The translations under genes were made by a program, and so were the position numbers. From Brevibacillus laterosporus LMG 15441 (GTDB taxonomy: Bacteria; Bacillota; Bacilli; Brevibacillales; Brevibacillaceae), in contig NZ_CP007806.1 in the NCBI RefSeq assembly GCF_000219535.2, positions 73,501 to 137,500 of the forward strand: a DNA stretch of 64,000 nucleotides, given 5' to 3'. This document shows positions 44,599 to 52,319 of the stretch, in pieces. Positions within the stretch are counted from its first letter, which is position 1. Each line of letters opens with the position of its first letter. The notes under the pieces were generated by a model. It was not told the origin of the DNA. It saw only the letters and a list, made by a program, of their open reading frames with translations, and did no database searches.

Positions 44599-45504
44599 AT
44601 GGCTCTTTTAGCAAGTGTATGGATTGGCATTTTAATAATGATGGTAGCCTTTCCTTTTTTTCATGTAGTTTATAAAGGAGAGAAACTAAGCTTATTTACA
44701 AGATTTTTTTCAGAAGAACCAGAAGAAAAGCGAGAGATAGGACTGTTTTCAAGAGGTCAACGTATCATATTGTGGATGACAGCGCCTAAACGCTTCGATG
44801 ACTTGGCCAGAAGATTAGGATTTGATTTGTTTCGCGTAAAAAAACAGCTTCAGCGTTTGCGTTGGAAAACAAAAGTAGAGGAATGGTTCATTTTAAAAGC
44901 CCTAGGCGCATTATTTTTAGGGTGTGCAGTGATTCTTCTAGGCTACCAGTACCTGCGAGATGGAGAGATAGACATTTTTCATAAAATCGGACTAATCCTC
45001 TCCCTTCTGTTATATTTTTCTCCTAACCTTATTATCGATTGGTATGACAAACGTGCTCAAAGGGAGATAGAGGTGCAAATCCCTATCTTTTTTAGCATTG
45101 TATTGGCACTTGTGGAAGTGGGTATGCCCGTTCATGTGGCAATGAGTAGGGCTGCAAGTAGATATCCTAAACGACTTGGACAAGAAATAGCTCGTTTAGA
45201 ACTAGAGCAAAAGAGGTATGGTAATTGGCGAAAAGCTTTAGAGGAACTGGCTCTGTGTTGGGAGTTGGCCTCTTTTTTATCAATTGTAACTGATATACAA
45301 GAGGCTTTGACTAAAGGAACTAATATTTCTCATTTATTGCGAATGCATATTGAGGAGCAATTACGAAAGGAAGAAGACCAAATGACAGATGAGGTAAATC
45401 GAATGAGTGTAAGGCTGTTACCCCTAGTAGTATTGTTTATGGGGGTCCCTCTGATGTTTTTAGTGCTTGGGCCATCTCTTATTGGGATAAAAAATCAGCT
45501 TTAA
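44599..45504 (+). CDS. tadC: TadC, inner-membrane platform protein
   Basis: A 301-residue T2SS F-domain protein, the partner of TadB. Membrane segments lie at residues 3-25, 95-140 and at the C-terminus. The cytoplasmic domain includes FFSIVLALVEVGMPVHVAMS and ELALCWELASFLSIVTDIQE. SD GGGAGG precedes ATG 44599. It is 12 bases after tadB. The prepilin-like gene follows. Confidence 0.87.
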   Translation: MALLASVWIGILIMMVAFPFFHVVYKGEKLSLFTRFFSEEPEEKREIGLFSRGQRIILWMTAPKRFDDLARRLGFDLFRVKKQLQRLRWKTKVEEWFILKALGALFLGCAVILLGYQYLRDGEIDIFHKIGLILSLLLYFSPNLIIDWYDKRAQREIEVQIPIFFSIVLALVEVGMPVHVAMSRAASRYPKRLGQEIARLELEQKRYGNWRKALEELALCWELASFLSIVTDIQEALTKGTNISHLLRMHIEEQLRKEEDQMTDEVNRMSVRLLPLVVLFMGVPLMFLVLGPSLIGIKNQL

Positions 45505-45575
45505 TAGTAAAAATTTATTTGCGACTGGTCTCTATCTTTTGTGAAAGTAAGATTATAAGAGGGAGGCTGGAAAAT

Positions 45576-45752
45576 ATGAATTATATTACGCATTATGCTA
45601 GACGATTTTGGAAAGAGGAGGATGCTGTGACGATCGTAGAGATGGTTATTATTGTAGCAGTAATATTAATTTTTTTAATCCCCACATTGGTTGAGCTACG
45701 TACAGCCGAAGATCAGAAACTAAAAGAACTGCAGGAAAAAATAAGCAAATGA
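45576..45752 (+). CDS. Flp-like prepilin
   Basis: A 58-residue protein with the Tad prepilin plan. A short basic leader ends in EEDA, followed by VTIVEM, where Glu is at +5 after a putative cut site, then a hydrophobic helix (VIIVAVILIFLIPTLVEL) and a charged tail. Ala, not Gly, would be at the -1 position. It is the only Flp candidate in the locus, so it is the probable pilin subunit. ATG 45576 follows GGGAGGCTGG. The tail overlaps the peptidase gene by 4 bases. Confidence 0.75.
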   Translation: MNYITHYARRFWKEEDAVTIVEMVIIVAVILIFLIPTLVELRTAEDQKLKELQEKISK

Positions 45753-46234
45753 GTCTTGTACTGATTTCAGTGTTGGCTATAGCGGCCTATTACGATGTAC
45801 GATACCGGAGGGTCCCTAATTGGCTTGTCGGTCTAACGTTATGTATAGCCTGTCTACAAAGAGGAGCGATTGGTGAAATGTGGCAGATGGTAATAGGAGT
45901 AGGAATGGGGTTTTTGCTAACATTGTTACCTGTACTAGTAAAGGGTATGGGAATGGGTGATCAAAAATTGCTCATGCTGGTAGGCAGTTATACAACTCCA
46001 GTTGCTATCTATTGGATTTTTTGTTGTTCGTTAGTAGTGAGTATTTGCATGCTTTTGGTTTTTCCTTCACGTTTTACCTTAATTCATTATCATTTGAAGA
46101 GCAGCGCTGGGATGTGGTTTGCTCATCGTAGGATTTGGTTGCCTGAGGTAAGAAAATCGGCTTTAGCTCTCCCATATGCGTTAAGTCTTTTAATAGCGTA
46201 CATGATTTATTATGTGAAGCATTATGTTGAATAG
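45749..46234 (+). CDS. tadV: TadV/CpaA prepilin peptidase (A24 family)
   Basis: A 161-residue membrane aspartyl protease. The first catalytic Asp is in AIAAYYDVRYRRVPNWLVG, the second in the GxGD motif KGMGMGDQKLLMLVGSY. Five to six membrane segments follow. It lacks the N-methylation domain, as is typical of the short TadV type. It would cleave the Flp-like prepilin and the TadE-like pseudopilins encoded beside it. It overlaps the prepilin gene by 4 bases and the TadE gene by 11. Confidence 0.88.
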   Translation: MSLVLISVLAIAAYYDVRYRRVPNWLVGLTLCIACLQRGAIGEMWQMVIGVGMGFLLTLLPVLVKGMGMGDQKLLMLVGSYTTPVAIYWIFCCSLVVSICMLLVFPSRFTLIHYHLKSSAGMWFAHRRIWLPEVRKSALALPYALSLLIAYMIYYVKHYVE

Positions 46235-46646
46235 ATATAGAAGCTTTGGATATGTAAGAAATCAGCGAGGGAGTCAAATTGTCGAGTATGTGTTTGTTTT
46301 TCCTCTTCTCTGGTTTTTATTTATTTATGGGTGTGATCAATTTAGTATTATGTATCAAAAACAGAAGGCTTTAGCTGCATCATATGAGGCAGGAAGATTT
46401 GCATGTGTACAACCTAACTATGGATTAGCCGTCTATATGGCGAATAAGTTCGCTGAAAAGGAGTTAGAACAGGCTCTTTATTTTGAACATAAACAGATTG
46501 AATTGATAGTCAAGGGTGGATGGTCACAAGGAAATCATGTAGAGGCAAGAGTAAGCATTACATTTCCGCTTTTAGGATCAGGAAAGTCCCATACTGTGGA
46601 AGAATCATATTCAATGATGATTGAAAATGGAAGAAATCGAGGCTGA
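46224..46646 (+). CDS. tadE: TadE-like pseudopilin
   Basis: A 140-residue protein with a basic leader, the TadE cleavage motif RGSQIVEYVFVFPLLWFLF with Glu at +5 relative to Gly-Ser, one membrane segment and a soluble C-terminal domain. TadE and TadF pseudopilins are cleaved by TadV and are needed for pilus formation. Its Cys in RFACVQPNY is a further notable residue. It overlaps tadV and is followed by the TadG-like gene, which starts at its stop codon. Confidence 0.82.
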   Translation: MLNRYRSFGYVRNQRGSQIVEYVFVFPLLWFLFIYGCDQFSIMYQKQKALAASYEAGRFACVQPNYGLAVYMANKFAEKELEQALYFEHKQIELIVKGGWSQGNHVEARVSITFPLLGSGKSHTVEESYSMMIENGRNRG

Positions 46647-47167
46647 TGTATATGACTAGTATGTCTTTAAGAAGAATCATAGAGGAAGAGCGAGGGAGTA
46701 TTTTACCTACCTCGCTCTTTTTTCTTATCTGTCTTTGCTTATTGTTATCTATGGTGTTGTTTATGCAACAGGTAGATGTAACACAAATGCGAATGCAACA
46801 CACGGCGGATATTATCGTTAAAGGAGCAAGAACAGCAGGGCAATGGATCGAAGTGGATTCGGAAACTAAAAGGGAACGAGCTTTATTAATAACTACAACA
46901 GAGGAAGCTAAGAGAAAAAAGGCGAGTATTATTCGAGGGGCTAGAGAAGAAGCGGACATTCTGTATCGCTTAAATAAACCAGGGCTGGATCAAATAGCTG
47001 GAGATATTAGCATCACTCATCAAAAAGGTGAGAAAGCCTCATTATATACTCAGGGAATCTATCATTTAGCTATTGAACTAAAAAAGAAGATTTATATGCT
47101 ATTTGAGGAACGAGAACTCCTTTTTCGAAGAACATCTCAGGCTGGAATAAGAAAAATAGCAAAATAG
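46646..47167 (+). CDS. TadG/TadF-like pseudopilin
   Basis: A 173-residue protein with an N-terminal RGSILPTSLFF motif and a hydrophobic helix (FLICLCLLLSMVLFMQQVDV). A long, charged helical C-terminal domain follows. The first part matches TadE/TadG pilus-associated proteins, but its Glu at +5 is replaced by Pro (ILPTS). ATG 46646 or 46652 could be the start. It is the last gene of the locus that can be named. There is no secretin gene, as expected for a Gram-positive. Confidence 0.65.
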   Translation: MYMTSMSLRRIIEEERGSILPTSLFFLICLCLLLSMVLFMQQVDVTQMRMQHTADIIVKGARTAGQWIEVDSETKRERALLITTTEEAKRKKASIIRGAREEADILYRLNKPGLDQIAGDISITHQKGEKASLYTQGIYHLAIELKKKIYMLFEERELLFRRTSQAGIRKIAK

Positions 47168-47262
47168 AATAATTTGATAAAAATAGGATAATTTTGATAT
47201 TTTTGTCCTAATTTAACGTGCTAATTTTAGGGAAACCGACTGGAAGTAAGGAGTGTATCGGC

Positions 47263-47892
47263 ATGCCCTCATTAATTATCACGAAATATAAGAAAATATT
47301 AGCTGGAACACAAAAACGTTTTTCACCTTATGAGTTTGAAGATATCCAGTTTCGAAAGAAAAAAATTCAGCTCATTATTCGGTATGCAGTTGAGCAAGTA
47401 ATGAAATGGACGCCTGAGCAAGCTAAAACTCAGCTTGCTTTACAAGATATTAAAAAGCTAAAGCTACACTTAATTACTGAATTCATTCAACCTCCGATCG
47501 AAGCGAAAGCGACAGATGTGTACTATATTATCGACTATGCTTATCCTTACTTACCTAAATTATCAGAAAAAGATAAGGCGCTCTGGGTGTACCAAGAAGT
47601 TCTTAATGGTAGCCGCAGGCATTTCCCAATGCATTATTTTCAGAGCGTATTAGGCGAGAAACGAGCTAAAATTTGTTTTATCTATATGTGCGAAGAGCTT
47701 TTAAAGATTACCAGCATCCTTGAACTTCCGAAGGTTTTTGGAAAAACGGAGCAAGCCTATCAAATTCTACGTACATACAAGCTAAAAATTTTGGTGGATA
47801 CTTTATATTTTTCTCCTTTTGATCTCATTACTGAGATATACCCTGAATTAGCTGATCCAAAATTCTGGGGAGAGGAGGGTTATTTTCAATAA
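47263..47892 (+). CDS. Unrecognised 209-residue protein beside the pilus locus
   Basis: I do not recognise the family. The protein is soluble, Lys/Tyr/Leu-rich and mostly helical, without a signal peptide. ATG 47263 is about 10 bases after AAGGAG; the frame opens 15 codons earlier but has no SD. Its conserved-looking parts are IRYAVEQVMKWTPEQAKTQL and IIDYAYPYLPKLSEKDKALW. It follows the pilus genes by 95 bases and may be transcribed with them or separately. Confidence 0.65.
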   Translation: MPSLIITKYKKILAGTQKRFSPYEFEDIQFRKKKIQLIIRYAVEQVMKWTPEQAKTQLALQDIKKLKLHLITEFIQPPIEAKATDVYYIIDYAYPYLPKLSEKDKALWVYQEVLNGSRRHFPMHYFQSVLGEKRAKICFIYMCEELLKITSILELPKVFGKTEQAYQILRTYKLKILVDTLYFSPFDLITEIYPELADPKFWGEEGYFQ

Positions 47893-47952
47893 ATTAGAGC
47901 AAAGGTCAGAAATATTTGCGAATACCCTCTGTCTTTTTATACCGTAAAGATA

Positions 47953-47980
47953 GTTTCATAAGCTTATAAGCGTATGAAAC
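47953..47980. repeat. 28-base near-perfect palindrome
   Basis: GTTTCATA (47953-47960) and TATGAAAC (47973-47980) flank the perfect palindrome GCTTATAAGC (47962-47971). Only one pair of positions (A/G) breaks the symmetry over 28 bases. No T-run follows, so an operator is more likely than a terminator. It lies about 35 bases before the small gene at 48015. Confidence 0.6.
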
Positions 47981-48014
47981 GGCCGTTAATCTGTTGGTGA
48001 GAAGGAGGGTTGCT

Positions 48015-48293
48015 ATGGCAACGGGAATTGCTCACACGACGCAAGCTTTGACGTTGGAAGCGATCATTGGTCTTCAGGTTCTTTATCAGAAACACAGACC
48101 AGGGGCATTTCTCTCAATAGAGGGAATGCCAAAAGGTACCTTTCCAATTGAGTCAGTACACCAGTTTGGAAAGCGCATGGTCATCAATGACGGGTTAATC
48201 ATGATGGAGAGTGCTCCAACCGTCATAATCCGCAATGGAAGAATCGTATTTCTATTGCCGACGGGGGAAGAACTGTATCTTATGATTCAGTGA
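48015..48293 (+). CDS. Unrecognised small protein (92 residues)
   Basis: A 92-residue protein with no match that I recognise. It has the stretches MATGIAHTTQALTLEAIIG and PTVIIRNGRIVFLLPTGEEL, and looks like a small mixed alpha/beta protein. ATG 48015 is preceded by AAGGAGGG; GTG 47994 is an upstream alternative with no SD. A near-palindrome lies just upstream and a 12-bp stem follows its stop, so it appears to be an independent unit. Confidence 0.6.
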   Translation: MATGIAHTTQALTLEAIIGLQVLYQKHRPGAFLSIEGMPKGTFPIESVHQFGKRMVINDGLIMMESAPTVIIRNGRIVFLLPTGEELYLMIQ

Positions 48294-48301
48294 TTGTCCT
48301 A

Positions 48302-48336
48302 CTACCGCCTCTTCTTATAGCAGTAAGAGGCGGTAG
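48302..48336 (+). terminator. Strong stem after the small gene
   Basis: CTACCGCCTCTT (48302-48313) pairs perfectly with AAGAGGCGGTAG (48325-48336). AAATTCTT follows; the T-run is weak. Confidence 0.55.
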
Positions 48337-48422
48337 CAAATTCTTAGTTTTTATGACGCGTCTCTTATAATCACACAAAATATAGCCGAAATATTTTAAC
48401 TATTATAGGAGGTTTAATGACT

Positions 48423-49244
48423 ATGTTAGCCAGTGATTCTATGGAGCTAGTGGAACGTTGTTACGAGCAAGTCTGCAGCTTATTGGGGAAGGAGGATTTA
48501 AAAAATAAATTTATTGATTATGTATTCGTTGATTATCAGGAAGAGGTGGTAGCCGAGTATGATGCAGATTTTTTCTATCAGCACTTGCAAAAGTTACAGT
48601 TAATTCGTTGCCGAAAAGACTTTGATCAGGCTGTAGAGGCCTGGTATGAGAAGAAAAGGCTAGGTAACAACAGAAGTACGGGCTTTCACTCCATTTTATT
48701 TTCTATTGTACGTAAAACGATAGGGATGTATAAGATAAGAAACAGACAGGAATTAATCAAGTATGTAACTCATGTGCTTACCAATTCAAACGGCTATATG
48801 AAGCAATGGCGTTCGAAAGGGAAAAGAACTAAAGTGATGTATTTTCATTATTTATATAAAATAGGAATCCGTAATGGTAAAGATATTGAAGCACTAGTTG
48901 ATTCATGGCTTATTGAAAATCCTCAAGCTTTTGATGAATATCAACAAGCTTATTATCAAAGACCAATTAGACGAGGCAGGCCCAATAACGTTCAACTAAG
49001 TAGACTCATCGATCAAATTAAACAAATGAAGCCAGCTCTAAATAGGAAAGAAAGAGAGCGTATTCGTAAGATTTTTTATTACTATCGCAATCACCTAGAG
49101 ATTAATGGAATGGTATCGAAATTCCTTAATTATATAGAAGCTAAAGATCGGAAAAATCAGTGTGACAAGAAGGAGAATAATCAATTAGCAAATAATTTAT
49201 TAAGTCAAACTAGAGAAAACGAAACGATTTCTCGAAATATTTAG
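48423..49244 (+). CDS. Unrecognised 273-residue protein
   Basis: I do not recognise this protein. It is basic in its second half (KQWRSKGKRTKVMYFHYLYK; PIRRGRPNNVQLSRLIDQIK), helical and soluble, with no signal peptide. The basic part could bind nucleic acid. ATG 48417 (4 bases after AGGAGG) and ATG 48423 (10 bases) are both possible. After its stop, another frame continues for 30-odd codons with protein-like sequence, so the C-terminus may be shifted by a frameshift. Confidence 0.6.
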   Translation: MLASDSMELVERCYEQVCSLLGKEDLKNKFIDYVFVDYQEEVVAEYDADFFYQHLQKLQLIRCRKDFDQAVEAWYEKKRLGNNRSTGFHSILFSIVRKTIGMYKIRNRQELIKYVTHVLTNSNGYMKQWRSKGKRTKVMYFHYLYKIGIRNGKDIEALVDSWLIENPQAFDEYQQAYYQRPIRRGRPNNVQLSRLIDQIKQMKPALNRKERERIRKIFYYYRNHLEINGMVSKFLNYIEAKDRKNQCDKKENNQLANNLLSQTRENETISRNI

Positions 49245-49763
49245 AGAGTTAGAACGAGAAATTCCACTACGTCAGCTTGAATCAAAGTCGTGGCTTCTCC
49301 ATGAAAAAGAAAATGAATACATACTCCTTGGTAAAAGCAATTGAAGTAACATTAGAAGTAATTGTTATTATTAGTATATCCTTCAGCAGGCTATAGTTTC
49401 ATCTCGTATCTAACAGGTAGTAAACCTCGAAAAGGAGAGCTACTTTTCTCTACGAATGAATCGATAAAAAGAAAATAAAAAAATAGAAAGTTGAGATGTT
49501 ATCTACTCTCTATCCTTCTTTTTCAATAACCACACGTATTCCCCACCAGCAGTTTAGAAGCTTTAAGTTGGGTCAAAGTAAGGTGGTGCAATCCTCTAAA
49601 CTGAAGATAAAAATTAAGATAGCTGAGCTAATAAACAAAGGCTAATGAAAAGGCATTAAGAAAGTAAAAATGACTTTGCCTGATTCCTATCCCAGGCAAA
49701 GTCATAACAAACCAAACATTGTTCTAGTTTAAAATCCCTATTTACCATGGTTTATTCAAGTGC
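49245..49763. other. Gap between the unknown gene and the sigma/anti-sigma pair
   Basis: No confident gene. From about 49230 to 49345 one frame reads LEREIPLRQLESKSWLLHEK and ends GKSN before TGA; it has no start and may be the lost tail of the preceding gene. The rest is AT-rich. A hairpin at 49670-49705 ends the region. Confidence 0.4.
49670..49705 (-). terminator. Terminator of the sigma/anti-sigma operon
   Basis: ATGACTTTGCCTG (49670-49682) pairs perfectly with CAGGCAAAGTCAT (49693-49705). On the minus strand the stem is followed by TTTTTAC. Confidence 0.75.
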
Positions 49764-51098
49764 TTATGTTTCCCAGCTCTCAGATTGCTTGTGTATGACA
49801 TTTATATGATCTACTAATGGGTCAGTATTTTTATTTGTTACAGGAGATATGACCACTTGAAGCTGGAACTCACTATTTAACGGGTACGTGAAGATCTGTT
49901 CTTTGTTTCTGTTAAAGTATCCTTTTAATTTTTCACCTAAGGCTGTTTTGACCTCCGATAGATGTATGTCTTGTAAGCGAAGATCAAAGCTTCGGATTTC
50001 GATCAGTAGACCTTTAGAATCATATCCGACAACAGTGCCGTGCTTACGATAGATTGCATAGGTAGTTTTATAGGGGGTGTCCGTTTTGTCAGCTTTACCC
50101 CAGCGTTGCTCTATTTGCTCTTTAGTGGTTCGCCCCACTACAAAGTCTTCTACTAGCAATCCCTTAGAAGCTGATTCATTTATTCTTTGTAAGAAATCAA
50201 TATTATCTCCCAGCATGAGGTTTTTCCGGCCGTCTGGATAGACGACACTTACATGTTCGATTTGCGGAGATACATCATGATCCCTAGCAGATGGTTCAGT
50301 TGTGTTCGAACTATTGTTGAGGCTGATTGGAGTAAAATAAAATACTAATTGATAGTCTCCGCCAGCAGGATAGCTGTATTTCAGTTGATCCGTGTACTGT
50401 TGCACAAATTGGGGCTTCCCAAGAACCTGTTCCACTTGTTCTTTATTTAGAGCGGTCAGCCGAGAGTCGGTTGAAATAATTTCTACTAGCACTTCCCCTT
50501 TATTGTAAGCAAACGCTAATGACTTCTCAGGGTAATTAGCAGTAGGCAGACCAAATCGTACCTGATCCTGCCCTTTTGATTCACCCCACACTTTTTTTAT
50601 GTCGTCCGCTAGGGATGTTTTTACAGCAATATCTGCATTTATTACTTTGCCGCTTCTGGCTCGCTCCATTACATTTTCTAAAAGCTTGTTTTGAGCCGGA
50701 GTCACTGTTTGGGTATTTTTTTCCACACCTGTCTTGCTATCGTGTAAAGAATTGAGTGGATCAGTATTGCGTAAATCAGTATTACGTGACTCCTTATAAT
50801 CACTTATAGTTGCAGATACTAGACTTTTGTTTGAATTGATTGGCTGCTCCTTTTGCACCCATGCATTTCCTAACCAGAAGGTAGCTAGAACTAATGAACT
50901 GCACACAATTCCTTTACTGATCCAAGTAAAATAAACAGAGAGATCAGTTCTGTGTACCTCTTTTTTCTCTTCTCTTAGTAAATGAGCCAGCATGTGTTGT
51001 TTGCTTGTAGCATCCAGCTTATGATCTGGGAGTGTTTGCAGATGCTTTAATGTTTGATTCGATTGCTCATCTAGGTTTGAAAATTTATTAGATGACAC
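49764..51098 (-). CDS. Anti-sigma factor with two DUF4309-like domains
   Basis: A 444-residue bitopic protein. The N-terminal 50 residues are a short cytoplasmic region of the anti-sigma type, followed by a membrane segment (about 52-78, GIVCSSLVLATFWLGNAWVQ). The outside part has two related domains of about 120 residues, each with VWGESK or RWGKAD near the start, an AY or YAIY(N/R)K strand and IEHVSVVYP or VDHINVIHK at the end. These resemble DUF4309. It probably holds the preceding ECF sigma factor and senses something in the wall. Its start overlaps the sigma gene by 11 bases. Confidence 0.75.
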   Translation of the reverse strand: MSSNKFSNLDEQSNQTLKHLQTLPDHKLDATSKQHMLAHLLREEKKEVHRTDLSVYFTWISKGIVCSSLVLATFWLGNAWVQKEQPINSNKSLVSATISDYKESRNTDLRNTDPLNSLHDSKTGVEKNTQTVTPAQNKLLENVMERARSGKVINADIAVKTSLADDIKKVWGESKGQDQVRFGLPTANYPEKSLAFAYNKGEVLVEIISTDSRLTALNKEQVEQVLGKPQFVQQYTDQLKYSYPAGGDYQLVFYFTPISLNNSSNTTEPSARDHDVSPQIEHVSVVYPDGRKNLMLGDNIDFLQRINESASKGLLVEDFVVGRTTKEQIEQRWGKADKTDTPYKTTYAIYRKHGTVVGYDSKGLLIEIRSFDLRLQDIHLSEVKTALGEKLKGYFNRNKEQIFTYPLNSEFQLQVVISPVTNKNTDPLVDHINVIHKQSESWET

Positions 51099-51618
51099 GA
51101 TTGATCACCCCATCTACATCAGTTTCTTTGCCTAAGCTTTTTTGTAATGTTTTTAAAGCACGATGCAAGGTTGTATTTACTTTGCTTTCGCTCCATTGTA
51201 GAATTTCCGCGGTTTCACTAGGGGATAACCCCTTTATGCCGCGTAAAATCACAACCTCCCGATAGGAAGGCTTTAATCGCTGTACAGAGGCATAGAGCAA
51301 TTGATTTTCTTCCTGTTTACCTACAATCTCTTCAGGTGTTCCATCAGGTGACTTGATTTGTTTTAACCAGGTATCTGGTAGCCAACTCAAGTAGCGTTTC
51401 TTCCGTTCATGATCAATTGCTGTATTGCGTGCAATTGAAAAAAGCCAGGTTTTAGGTTGGGCTCTTCCTTCATATTTTTCATATCCTCTAATAGCTTTCA
51501 TGAAAACTTCCTGCACCAAATCTTCTACATCGCGGTTACGCGTATAGTAAACTAAAAACTTATATATATCGTCACTATAACGAACAAACCACTCCTCAAT
51601 GTGTTCGCGCCTAGTCAA
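51088..51618 (-). CDS. ECF sigma factor (SigX-like)
   Basis: A 176-residue ECF sigma factor with region 2 (FLVYYTRNRDVEDLVQEVFM, TWLFSIARNTAIDHERKKR) and region 4 (VVILRGIKGLSPSETAEILQ, SESKVNTTLHRALK). The region-4 sequence recalls B. subtilis SigX, which controls cell-envelope modification, but orthology is not certain. GTG 51630 sits too close to the SD AAGAGG; TTG 51618 has better spacing and is used. A tandem octamer repeat is about 90 bases upstream. It is co-transcribed with its anti-sigma gene. Confidence 0.85.
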   Translation of the reverse strand: MTRREHIEEWFVRYSDDIYKFLVYYTRNRDVEDLVQEVFMKAIRGYEKYEGRAQPKTWLFSIARNTAIDHERKKRYLSWLPDTWLKQIKSPDGTPEEIVGKQEENQLLYASVQRLKPSYREVVILRGIKGLSPSETAEILQWSESKVNTTLHRALKTLQKSLGKETDVDGVINRVI

Positions 51619-51708
51619 TTTGTGTGACACCTCTTTTAAAAGAATTACCCTCAGATAGTTCTAGATGTAAAATCAGTTGAATGTTCGACATAACAAACCA
51701 AAACAGCC

Positions 51709-51740
51709 AAAAGCCCAAAAGCCCAAAAGCCCAAAAGCCC
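51709..51740. repeat. Tandem octamer repeat (4 x AAAAGCCC)
   Basis: Four exact copies of AAAAGCCC, with a fifth degenerate copy at the left end. It lies upstream of the ECF sigma operon. Such arrays can change copy number by slippage. A frame that crosses it is not a credible gene. Confidence 0.85.
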
Positions 51741-52319
51741 ATCCTCAACTTACTTGCATTACCTGAACCCTCGAAAATACTGGGTATGTAAATAGACGAG
51801 AGGATCAAAGCTTGCTTACACTTTTTTCGCTCATTTCATTTATTTTCTTATAAGTAGGCAACAAATGGGCATCCAGATATTACATATAGGAAAAAATGCA
51901 ACTTTTTTGGGGGTTGAGGAGTCAATATTAGTAGCGAGTTAATTCAAAAAGTTTTTAACTTAGAGGGTTGGTACAAGGTAAAAATGGTGTACACTGATTA
52001 ACAGAGGATCAGTTGGCATAAAAAATACACTAGTACGATGCCGCTGTACTAATGATTCGCTACAAAACATTTTCCGGTAAGTAGTAATGTGAACGTTATC
52101 TCCTACGTACGATAAACTTACAGCCAGTGCGTATGTATATCATGAAAGGTATAGCATAATTAAGGAATTAATAACTAGATGTAAAAAGTTCTAGTTCTTT
52201 CAAAAATTTTGTTCACCTTTTTCCTGATATTCTGTTAACATAAGGATTATACAATATGTTTTAATGTGTCAACAGGAGATAACTGAATATTTCTATTTCC
52301 GATGAAGTGAGGGTTGCAC
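51741..52319. other. Long gap between the ECF and group-2 sigma genes
   Basis: About 580 bases with no gene. It is AT-rich and must hold promoters for both divergent sigma genes, but no clear sigma-A pair could be picked. CTAGATGTAAAA occurs both at 51661 and near 52177, and a small inverted repeat CTAGA/TCTAG lies near 52177-52196. Confidence 0.5.

Noticed and set aside
51611..51808. Minus-strand frame of 65 codons over the octamer repeat
   Set aside because: Its Gly/Phe/Leu-rich part is only the translation of the tandem repeat and it overlaps the sigma gene start.
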